NCBI GenBank assembly: GCA_038496675.1
Contig: CM076651.1
Span: forward strand, 7,836,032 to 7,900,031
DNA length: 64,000 nt
Origin: Rachycentron canadum
Taxonomy: Eukaryota; Chordata; Actinopteri; Carangiformes; Rachycentridae
Direction: 5' to 3'
In this document: piece by piece, positions 13,701 to 25,900 of the stretch
Layout of the letters: the number at the start of each line of letters is the position of its first letter
Numbering within the stretch: the first letter of the stretch is position 1
Notes under the pieces: model-generated
Database searches by the model: none
What the model saw: only the letters and a program-made list of their open reading frames with translations
Told to the model about the DNA's origin: nothing
Translations under genes and position numbers: made by a program

Positions 13701-16700
13701 CTCGTCAGTGTTGACTGGAGAGCTATGTTCTTACTCGCTGATTGGCTGTGCGCCTGTAGTCACTTTTACTTTTCTCTTCTCTACCGAGCCACTTATACAT
13801 CAGAGGGTGGAAGAGCGTGAAGGAAACCGTAATGAGTGTGAGAAAAGAGAAGACTGAGACATAGAAGATGCAGAAACTCAAGAGCAAATGCTAGTAATGA
13901 GAGGTGGGGGGGGGTGGGGCTGTCACTTATACACATNNNNNNNNNNNNNNNNNNNNNNNNNNNNNNNNNNNNNNNNNNNNNNNNNNNNNNNNNNNNNNNN
14001 NNNNNNNNNNNNNNNNNNNNNNNNNNNNNNNNNNNNNNNNNNNNNNNNNNNNNNNNNNNNNNNNNNNNNNNNNNNNNNNNNNNNNNNNNNNNNNNNNNNN
14101 NNNNNNNNNNNNNNNNNNNNNNNNNNNNNNNNNNNNNNNNNNNNNNNNNNNNNNNNNNNNNNNNNNNNNNNNNNNNNNNNNNNNNNNNNNNNNNNNNNNN
14201 NNNNNNNNNNNNNNNNNNNNNNNNNNNNNNNNNNNNNNNNNNNNNNNNNNNNNNNNNNNNNNNNNNNNNNNNNNNNNNNNNNNNNNNNNNNNNNGGGGTG
14301 GGGGTGGGGGGGGGGGTTCTGTGGCTGAAACGGTAGCTCACACTGACAAAAGAGCAGCCACCTGCAGTGTTTCGGGGGGGGGGGCAGAAAGGGAGGAGTG
14401 GGAAGTGCATGCAATAAGGAGAGAGAGAGAGAGAGTGAGAGTGAGTGAGTACGGGAGGAGAGAGGAATTGCAGGCAGCAGTATTGTGAACAACCAGGACA
14501 ATAGAAGGACGCCACCTCGGCATCTGTAGGATTACATGGTCCATTCTTCAACCCGGAGAGGACTACAGGATCTTTTTGCTTTTTACTCTACTTGACCACA
14601 TCTCACAAACTGTGGCAGACTGGTTAGAGACAGTTTTAGCACTCTCTCTCTTGTCAGCAGAAGAGTTCAATTACTAAAGCGTCTTTAAAGTAGCTGATTG
14701 AATCCTTGAGTGGATGTTTTTTTTTTTTGTTTTTTTTTCTGAGCTTATGCAGAATGGGATGCTTGACATCGAAATCTCCTCAGGGACAGGACTGGTTTTG
14801 TAGCAGGTTTAAGGGATGAGGACACCAACAAGGGAACAAAAACCTTTAAAATGTTCATTTTAAACATTCATTAGATTTTTTTTTATTAAGATTTCGATCT
14901 GTTTGTTATTGTAAGTTTATGACAGAAAACTGTTCTGTTAACTGTGGTTGATTCAGTCAGGTCAAGAGTTAAAGATGACTACATCCAATTTAAGTGCAAA
15001 ATAGATGATTCCTACCATAGAAAATATGAGCTTTGTGCTTTGGAAGTGAGTTAAAATATCACAGGAAGATGTTCACAGGAACAGAGGCAATCATCTGTCC
15101 TTCTATAGGTTAGGCTCCAGCCGCTGACAGCCGTCAGCACTGCTTTTATTCACCATCATTCTCAGCTCACTGCAGTCGTGTTAGCCTCTTTACATTTTCT
15201 GCCTGTCCGGCTGCTTTCCTTGTGAGCACTGTCATGTTTTCTGGCAGATTCTTGTCCTGTGGATTATATGCAGAGTAGGTGGTGTCTGTGAATCAGGGAT
15301 GAGCCTGTTTGATAATTAACTGTCCTGCTCCTGTTCACAAGTTTCCAAAGAACTTTCCACTCAGCTGAAACAAATCCCTTCCCCTGGAAAACGTGTCATG
15401 AACTGCTGCTCTCCTCTCTGACTCCTTTGAGTTTCTCTCCATGACCAAACTGGAACGTAATTAAATCAGCAGGAAGCTTTTATTTTTGGACAGAAAATGT
15501 TACCTCCTGACGTGAGGTAGCATCGTGTTAATTGTGTGTTTGTGCCATGCTCCTGGCTGACAGTCATAGCTGAGAATTTTGCTGACATTAGCTGGTTGTC
15601 AACCAGCCCATATCCCCTTTATCATCTCCTTCACCCCTGAGATCAGGGGTACTTTAATCCATCTTGGGTGACTGTGGTTCGGCCCCCGCTTCTCTGCGGG
15701 AGCTGACGCCCTGTCCACAGAGGACACTGTCTCCTCCGCCTTCCTGTTGCTGGTGCACCCGGCTCTGCTGGCCGAGAATGATGTGGCAATGCCACGTCTC
15801 ATCCTCAGAGTGCCGCTGCTACCGGCTCAAAGGTTTCTCCCTCCTGAAGCGATTTCCCCTGTCAGCAGGTGCTGCGGGCCGGCTGCTGGACCAGCCCGTG
15901 GGAGACTGGCTGGAACACGTGGGGCTGCCGCAGTATGAGAGCAAGCTTCTCCTCAACGGCTTCGACGACCTGCACTACATGGTAAGTTCCTGACTTTTTT
16001 TTTTTTTTTTTTTAAATATAAAGTCCAAATTGATCTTAAACTCACTCGACAGTTGCATCGATCACTTTTTTTTTTAAACTTCTCATCTCACTTTCATGGT
16101 CTTTTTTTCTCCCTCCTCATCTAACGCTTCACCTACTTCATTCCAGTTTGTGTCTCTGTGCATTAATCCAATAGATGCCACTCTCCATTAGCTGTTAGAT
16201 GATCCCATTACCTTCATCGGATGTGCGGTTAGCTGACACACCTCCCACTTTATCATGAGTCTGGCTTGTGTTTCTGGATAGGAGTAGCACATAATTCAAT
16301 ATCGCGCATTACATCCTAAATTCATAAAATTCCCTATATTCAGTTTTTGATTCTGTTACAGTGAGAGGCTTTGGGCACTAGGTTTACATGTCCATTCAAC
16401 TAGACAATATGCAGTTTGACCTGTGCTGTGAAATGTTGTGTTTACAGCAAGTTCGATATCATCACACCTGGTTGTATGTTGAACCAGGTTTATCCTGCAT
16501 TCTCAGGCGGTCTGTGTTCACTCAGGAGGCCGCTGCTGTGGCCTCTCCCTCAGTCACTGCCTGAGAAGCAGCTGATGCCCATCCCCTTTCTCACCGAGTG
16601 TCTCAGTGAGCAATGGGATGCTGTTGCCAAGCCGACAAGTTCATAGAGCCCACAGTGTGAAACGCCACTATGAGTTGGCTCTGTTGCTTTTGTCAGTAAT

Positions 16701-19700
16701 GAGGACGGATAGAAGAGAGAAGGAGGGACCCAGCTGGTCAACTGAGCCAGTGGCCACGTTGAAAATGAGACGGCCAACTTTTCTGGCCAACTGACATGTG
16801 TCAGGAAGAAAACTCTTTCCTGCTCCTTCAAGTCTATCGTACTCCTTTTTAACAGATAAAGAGCCACATGTTTGCAGGTTCTGATCCCATTCGAACACCA
16901 CATTTGATTTGATTTGATCACATTCATAAACATGAGTCTTTACATGTGCAATAGTATTGATGAATGATTGAATTTCTTTATTATTGTGTGGTGTGCACTC
17001 ATGTACGTACATTTTCAAACAACACAAAATCCCCAAAATAATGAAAACCAACTTGGACAACTCACTTGTACTTGTGTACTGCCGTCCCTTTTACCTTTTC
17101 CAGGCTTATGAGACAGAGTTATCAAACCTCGCCAGCCAATCCAATTTTGAACATCTGTAGCCCAGAGCAGAATAGCTCAGGCTCATATAGTTTTGTACGG
17201 TACAAAAGAAAATATATTAATTTTTTTACTCACCTTTGTTACTGAACCATGACCCTTCTAAAGACAGGATATAAATACATAAGGACGAACGTCGACAGTA
17301 AGGACATCTTTTCTTTTTTATGAGCAGTGCTGCCAGAATCCAGACATCACACACTTGGCCTGCTGACAGATCTTTCGGTCAAATATTGGTAACTGCAAAT
17401 TAGATTTCAGTGTGTAATGCCTCGCCTGTGTAGCTGCCAACGCCATTGTGATTTACAAAGTGCAATGGAAAATGCAGCCGCATTTCTTACTCTCTGATTG
17501 GACAGATGATCAGAAGTAAAGTTTCAAACCAGTATTCCCACAGACTGCGCAGGATGTGAAATGATTAAATCAAAGTGCCTTAGAAATGATGACCGACAGC
17601 AACAATCATAAGATTACCTCAACCGACAGTTAAATGAAATTAATGGTGTACAGCATATACAGGTGGGTGACAAATGCCACCATTAATCTTTTTGACAACA
17701 AATATGAGCTTCAATAATTATTAAGTTTCTTATTATTAAGAGTCATGTTGTGTTTCAGTTGTTTGCCCCCTCCCCTCCCTCCACAGCCGACACAGGTGCC
17801 TAGTTTAGTGAGAAAGTGTGTTCCTGACAACGCAGCGGTCCGTGTAAATCGGGACTTCTTGGTCTCCACAGAGCAGGTTTTTCTCCCACGATGAACAGAA
17901 ATGTTTTACTGTTGAGAACAGCACGAAGAAATTAGAAACATTCCACTAATGAACATTAAAACACCTGTGAGCATCTCGTTCTCTTCCAGACCTGTAGGTG
18001 CCAACTATGCCGGACTAATAATTCAGTGTACGATGATACTTGAATATACTTGATACATGAATAATTTTTAAACTACTTTACATAGCTTCAGAATTGCCTC
18101 TCTCCCTCTCACCCCAGTGTCAACACCCATGTTTAAGTCTGTGGTGAAGCCTCTGAAGTTGCTCTCTGGGTTTAATCTCCCTACTGTCTTTTTTAGTCTT
18201 TCACACTCTCCTTCCTCAGCCCTGAGTCCTTTTTTTTTTTTTTTTTTTTTTCAAGGCTGTGAGCTGGCAATATTTCTATCTTTAAATACAGCTTAGAAAC
18301 CACCTGGCTTCCTGAAATCGCTAGAGGATTTAGAAAAGAGCTGTAACCTTTAAACAACATGTCCTTCCAACAGAAAATGTTGACCTTTTAATAATCACAA
18401 TTTGGTCTCAGCTGGAAATGAGAATTACCCCCTGAGTCACCTTGTCATTAAATACAGTTTCTGATTGTGTTACATGTGCGCTTGTGCATAAGAGTGAATA
18501 CAGCAGAAACATATTTAATTGTTGGCTGTGTGACCAGACAGTTACTGTTGTTTAATTTTATTAGTAGCCGGCATTAGTTCTGGATATGTCTGTAACAAAT
18601 GCACAGTCATGATTAGCAGCTTCAGTACATCAACTCCGAAGACATATCAAACTAAGTCATACACGCATCTGGATGTTGTAGATATACACCATGTCTGACT
18701 GAAACATAATTACCGCTCTGATACGGCCATCGCGTCTCCTCTGTAGATGAGCTGCTACGATAGACAAGAGGTTGAGATGTTAAATTCATTTGATGGTCGT
18801 ATCATTTTCGTCACTAAATGCAAAAAGTCGGCACCAATTGTGCGGCAACAATCTGGCCTGCACTGAATGAGTCTTTAAAGAATAGCTTCTTTTAATCTTC
18901 CTGTGGGTAAAAAAAAAAAAAAAAAAAAAACTGGAAAACATTGGTTGCGAAATGACATGTCTGCTCAAGCCAATATGCAGTGAGATCACTAATTAAACAG
19001 TGTTTACTCTGCCAGTCAGACTGCTGTGATCTCTGTCTACCCTGCAGGCTTGCTCTAGATGTGGATCAATAACAGCAGTGATTGTATTGTGTTCAAGCAA
19101 AGAGGCAGAGACGAGCTTCTTCTGAAACCAATTAGATGCTTTATATCGACTCGTGGAGCAAATGTCCTGATGAAAGAAGCTCTTGCGCCACCACACTGCT
19201 CTCCAGTCCCTGCCGGTCCTGACGGGTAGTGCTTGTTGAGACGAAAACAGCTCCACTCTGCTGGAGCTGGTGGATGTAGAGCCAGCTGTGATGGGAGTCG
19301 GCCAACAGAGCTCCAAATGTACTTTAAAGTTTCGGGCCAGTGGAGGTGATTTGATGCTTAATAGAACTAAGAAAGCTGCACAAAGGTTATAGAGAAGCAT
19401 CAGAACACACAGTACCACAATTCAACCGTGGCTCCTTATGTCCTAATTGTTGTTTTCTGCCATTAAATGAATGACTTAAATAAAGTGGTTGCGTTGGAAC
19501 AAGTCAATGCCCCAAAAGCCTGGAGACAAATTGGAGATTCAGTAATGGGCTCATACATTAGAAGCTCAAGGATTGGGAATGGATTAATTGATTTTTCTGT
19601 TGTGCTCATGGTGGTGATGTATTGTTGTCCATTTGAAAAAACATTTGTGCAGGAATTAGATTGAATAGATGGTTAATTTTAGGACATAATGTCACAGTTT

Positions 19701-19892
19701 CCCCTGAATCTCTCTTTACAGGCTTCTGTGGTCTTCTGACAGCCTGTTTAGGAGGACAAAGTAGGACTGTTAGTGCTGCTGGTTAGCTGTCCTTTAAACG
19801 GTCAGAATGAGTGATCCATGCCCTTGAGCTCCTGGCCTGGTTTCAGAGTGCTTTTAAACCAGAGTGGCCGCTGTGGCTGTTCTCAGGATCTG

Positions 19893-19939
<47 letters not shown>

Positions 19940-22900
19940 AGTGGCATTTTAATGAGAGGACAGGGGGAGGCAGAGATGGATGGGCCACACAACACCAAAC
20001 CCAACTAGCGTACACTACACCACTAATATATTATTTTCACCCATGTTGTGCTGATGTCAGCTCTCTCTCAAACAAATGTATTCTCACTTTTCGACCTGCA
20101 GAGTCTGTGGTAAAGAAAACTCAGAACCACAGAAGTTTGAATTTATCCGACAGAGTTGTCACCACGATCCTCTCACATCACACTGTTTGTATTTTCAATG
20201 TCTTTCCATGGAGATAAGCGACTTATCGAGATATAGCAGAGGTGAATTTAATATTTCTTTGGTGGAAAATTAGAATTTTTATCAACTCTCAAAGACCCGA
20301 ATAATCCCTTTGCAACAGCTTTCAGGCTTCACATTTAAAGTCCATACATTCACTAGGGTTTAGTTCACGCAGCAAAATGTGGATTAGGACAGAAACTCAT
20401 TTTAATGAAGGTGACATCTTCAAATTATTTGTTTTACATCCCCCACAGTCAAAAACCTAAAGATGCTGCTAATGGACTAATGTTTAATGCTTAATATTGT
20501 TCATGGTGGGATTTGTTGGGTCCCTTTAAATAACTTTTCAAGAGTTTGGTTTCGACCTGCTCTATATGAAAAATGCCTCGAGGTAACTTTGCTATGATTT
20601 GGTGCTATAGAAATTTGATTTGATTTGATATTTAATATCCAAAGTTATTGAAGTGAATTTGCTAGCAGTTAGTTTTGCCCAAAAAAATTCAATAACAATA
20701 ATCAGTTATTAAAATCATTGGTGATTGATTATTTGTGAATCAACTAGTTGATTAATGGACTAATCATTTCAGCACAAATTAATGCACTAATAAAAAAAAA
20801 CTAAACTTACAAAGCCTTTATTATTGTGGATTTTTTCATAATAAATATTTTGATTAGTCGTATTTGGAGTTTCCTCTTTGAAACTCATTGACGGGCATCA
20901 TGAGCTACAGCCCAATGAACAGAACATTTTGGGTACAATTTATTTAAAATTTAAAAAAAAAAAAATGAAATAGATGCATTAAAACACGTCTGCTTAGCCA
21001 AAAACAAGGGTAGAAAACAAGCCAGTAAATGGGAGCAAAGACAGTGGAGCCTGTCTGCTGCAGCTCTATTTCCCCCCACAGAGCCATTTATCATTTAATC
21101 TCCAGTGGGACAGTAATGCAATGATCCATGCTCTGTGAAAGCGCTATTATCCATCCAGTTCCCCAAATAGTTTCAATCCTGAGCTGGAGAGGCAGCAATC
21201 AGCACGTCGCTGCTCAGAGATATCAGGCTTTAAGTTGTCAGTTAAGTGCGAGGTATTAAAACGCAAAGGAGATGCGTCATGATGTCTGTGCTCAAAAGTG
21301 AGCACGAACCAATGTGGGTCACGGTTATGAGCGACATCATATTCTTTCTCTCATTCTCTCTCTCTGTCTCTCTTTCTTTTACTCTCCCTGTCTCTCTCTC
21401 CGTCTCTCTCAGTTCCTCCTAGTACGGTGATGCAAACACCTACTCATGCTAAATTTTCTCATATTAAATAATCACATATTACAACATTGTATGACTGTTG
21501 ATCAGTGCATTACTCAGCAAAAGAGTGATTAACATTGTGATTCTACAGGCAGCATCACACTTGTACTGTTACTGACAGGTTGGCCTCCCCTCTCCTCGTC
21601 CGTTTTTACATCTACAGTGTCTGATTGAGAAACAAGCTGTCAGGTTTAAACTCAAGACAGTTTTGTCTGTGTGTGTGCAGAGGTGACCAACACCATAGGA
21701 TTAACTTGAGATTCACAATGAAGAGTCAGCCACACTGGGCCTGAGCTGTCACTATTTGCTCCTGAGGCAGCAGCTCCCATGTAGCATCATAATACTTTAA
21801 CAGATGAGATATAGTTGCTGACCCCTTGTGTAGAAGTAACAGTGAAGATTTATGGCTCACTGCCCTACAGTTGACAACATACACTCTTCTTAGTCACTAT
21901 TATCTAAGGAGTAATGCTTTGTAATTACTAATGATCTTTAGATCAGCTAACAGGACACTGCTTGTGTGTGTTTAAATTTTCCTCCTTACAGCCTGATGCT
22001 ACAGCCAGCTATCGCAGCACCGTTATTCTACCTCTCCATCTCTTATGGTTGACCACTCTGCAGATCTGACATTGATTTATCGCTCCTGTCTGCATTATCC
22101 ATTACCTTCCACGCAGTCTCAGAGGTGGTGCTGTGTCTAACCAAAGATGTCTTCAACCATCATTCATATGTCCCTCTCAGTCCCCTCCCCCATACACTTA
22201 CATCTCACTTAAGAGGTTATCGACGTGGCTCCCTTACCACAGTCAGAAGGATGGACCTCTGGAAGGAATTTGACCATGTCACTCAGGAATAACTGACCTT
22301 TTTTTCTGCAACGGTTGCACTGTTTGTGATCAATACTTAGCCTGCAGCATCGGCCTCTTCTCTTAGAGGGTTCATCCTGCCTAGATTGATGTGAATTTTT
22401 AGATCTTCATAAATTATTTTAACCTAGCATAAATAGAGGACTTGATCATGTAATACAGCCTGACCAGTGACTTTCACAGACACGAGTTTGCAAATTAATT
22501 CAACTTCTCTTTAAACAACAATGCTGTTTTTATGTATTCTGTTCTACAGGGAAGCAATGTCATGGAGGACCAGGACCTGAGAGAGATTGGAATCACGGAC
22601 CCGAGCCACAGAAAGAAGATCCTGCATGCAGCGCGCTCGTTACCTAAGGTGACAAATCATCGCTCGCTACTGCAGTGCTTATCTCAGCAGAATAAGACCT
22701 GGTTTGTGTTGCCTCTGATGTCAGTGATGCAGTGGTGGAAAATAGCACGTTTATTCTCGTACTGTACTTAAGTACAATTTTAAGGTGTTTGAGTACATTT
22801 TAAACTACTTTATTCCTTCCTTACTTACTTACTTACTTACTCATTTATATTTATTTAATAAATATAGTCACAGGTTACTTTTAAATCAAGATCCAACAAA

Positions 22901-25900
22901 AAAAAGAATTATGTGCTCATAAAATTTTATGCATCATTAAAAGATTAAACCATTAACCTCTTTGGCTTGTAACCCCCCACTCATTAACATTGTCTAATTA
23001 CAGCCATTTGTCACATTTCAAATGTATATTAGCTGCTCTTGTTGTTGTTGTTAACAGTTCCACCAAAAAGTGAATTCTTCATGAAACTTTTAATCTGGTT
23101 TATTGTTAATAACTTTCTGTTCTTTTACACCCAACAAAGAAAGTATTTCTAAAATAGAAGAAGATTAGAGGAAAGTGGATGAAGTGCACATTGTGTAGCA
23201 GCACTTAGTTTTATCTTTTCCTACCCCTTCTTCGCATGATGATTAATTGAGGGCGTCTGACCATTTGTATGGGAGCAACTGGCTTGAACAAACTGTATAT
23301 GAAGTAGTTGAAACTACCTCCACTTCAAGCAGCTGCAGCAAAAAATTGCTATTTGTATGAAATGTTGCTCCAGTATTTACATTCTAATAACTAATCCAGT
23401 GACATATATAATTTTATTTTTAAACATTTATTTAGTTGTAACAGTTTTGTACTTTAACATCAGTAGGGTTTTGAATCTCAAACTTCAATTTATAATGGAG
23501 TATTTTACATTGTGGTATTGGTGCTTTTACACAAGCAAAAGATCAAACTACTTCTTCCACAACTGAATTAGTGTAAATAGTTGTTTTAGCCAATTCCTTA
23601 ATAGTCACGGCTCAAAATGCAGCACATGCAGTGGCACAGCTCTTGAATGATTTCTCCTCCGACAGGTGAAAGCGCTGGGCTGTGACGGCAGCAGCTCCCT
23701 GTCCTCTTGGCTGGAGAATCTGGGCCTGCATGAGTACTTACACAACTTCCTGGCCAGCGGCTACCGCACTCTGGACTGTGTCAAGAACCTGTGGGAACTG
23801 GAAATTGTCAACGTGAGTCTCAGTGACGTACAGGGACTATGAGGACTATCAGAGGGTGAAATTAGTTTCACAACGTGTTAAAGAAAACTCAGGATAAGAG
23901 ACAACTTTGACAGTTTACTGTAGCTGCACTTTGGGCAGCCAGGAGACTCAAACAGACTCATTATAGAGGAGCACAGTGGAAATAAGCCTTCAGGCTTTCT
24001 TGTGTTTTCATCCTCTTTGCTTTTAATGTATAGAATGACTGCAGCACAGTGTTAAAATAATTTTTTTAATCGCCAAATAAATTCATTCATCCATTCGAAC
24101 TGAGGGTAAAAACACAGGACTTTTGTTTTGAACATAAGTCATTTTCAGTGCTTCAGTTTGGTTAAAATGTCAGAAGAAACAGTTATTAAAGGTAAAGAGA
24201 TATTGAGATACAAGATATTGAAGTCAGAGCTCTTCCAAAAAAAGATATTTAGGGTCTCTTCTAAGATTAACCATCCTATCAGACAGTCCTAACAGTCCAG
24301 TGTCTGTTCTCTCTTGGTGTGTTTCCACCTTTCCCCCCAGGTGCTAAAGATCACCCTACTTGGTCACAGGAAACGCATCATTGCTTCCTTAGCAGAGAGA
24401 CCCTATGAGGAGCCTCCAGTCAAGCCTCCTCGTTTGTCTCAGATCAGGGTGAGAACCCACGGGCTCATACACTGTTTCACCAGCAACTATGTAACGCTTG
24501 TCAACATTTTTCTTGTCATACACTTTGAAATGACATGTGTGTTAAGAAGGGATAAACAGGAGTTTGATGGTTTTCCCTCCTGTCAGGCCTGGCTCTATTC
24601 GTATCAAGTCGCTTCTAGTCCACAAATTCTGTAAAGCCGTGGTTTTTGTGAAAGATGTCACTGTTGTATTCATCACAGGATACTAACTGCATCTGACTTC
24701 CTCCCTCCAGTGCCAAGACCTGCCTGGATCCCAGACCTCGTCTCCCCTCAGTCAGATGGAGTCCTACACTGGACGCTCAATGGACCCCCTGCTGCCTGTA
24801 ACAGAGCCTGGGAGAAAAAAAGTGCCAAATACAGACTATGATGCTACCCAAAGATATCGCAGTGAGAGGCACAGAACTCATGTATGTTTAGGTTTATCTT
24901 TATCTCTCACCACAGCAGTACATCATGTCCTGGATCTCCATGTGATGTAGTGATTGTATTGTGCACCAGCCGGACATCTTTGATAATAACAATACTTTTA
25001 TTAATAATTCCAGGAACGGTATGAGGAGCGGCATCGAGAGCCCCGTCTGACCTTGAGACCACCAAGCCTGGCGGCACCGTACACCCCGGTCCAGAACTGG
25101 CATCACCAACCTGAGAAACTCATCTTCGAATCCTGCGCTTACGAAGCCAATGTAAATTTACCCTTTTCTCCTTCCTAAATTAAGCTGCTTACATTGAACA
25201 AATACAGCAACACTGAAATGTTCTCTTTCCTCTTCCTTTTTAGTATCTCGGTTCAATGCTTATTAAAGATCTACGGGGCACTGAGTCCACGCAGGATGCT
25301 TGTGCCAAAATGCGGGTATGCTACGAGAGCTTCTTCTCCAGTCTCAGTAAACAAAAACATTACTTGAATAAACAGTAAATCAATTTTTGCCTGCGCTGCT
25401 CTTTTGTCCTGCAGAGGTCGACAGAACAAATGAGAAAAGTCCCTACCATTGTCCTCTCCATCACCTACAAGGGCGTGAAGTTCATTGATGCAGCCAATAA
25501 GGTCAGCTACTTCATCACTTGGCAGGAAAGTTCATGTATCATTTAACATCATTCTGAACCAGGTGCAGAGTTACTTCAGAAATATGTGGGGATCATGATT
25601 ATTAAAGTGTCAGTCACAGATGATACTTTTTTGGATGCCCAGTAAGAACAGGCAAAGAGACTGCAAATGAAAACTAAGCCCTTTGTCTAATTCAGGTAGA
25701 TGTGCATTTATTTGACTGTTGATTGATGAATATTGTTCCTCTTTAATAAAAATGCTGTTTCCTCTCTGGGCTTGTAAACACCATGTTTGTACTTTTGGAC
25801 AGGAAGCGAGTCTGCTATTGTTATTTATTTGACATTAATAAAAAAAGACTTTGAGACGTGGCCTTGGAAGCTTGGCCAGTTTTTTCTTTATATAGCTGCA

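Larger units (their letters stand above)
15982..22549 (+). other. anks1a: anks1a intron within SAM1, 6.6 kb
   Basis: No exon is recognised. Holds T-runs at 15994-16012 and 18230-18251, an A-run near 18909-18930, a (GA)22 microsatellite at 19895-19938, a LINE 3' tail at 20513-20630, a terminal fragment of another repeat at 20690-20775, and a CT-rich tract near 21340-21412. Confidence 0.7.

Noticed and set aside
13793..14551. Long open frames on both strands across 13793-14551
   Set aside because: They run through the N gap; the residues are unknown and the flanks are low-complexity G- or GA-rich sequence.
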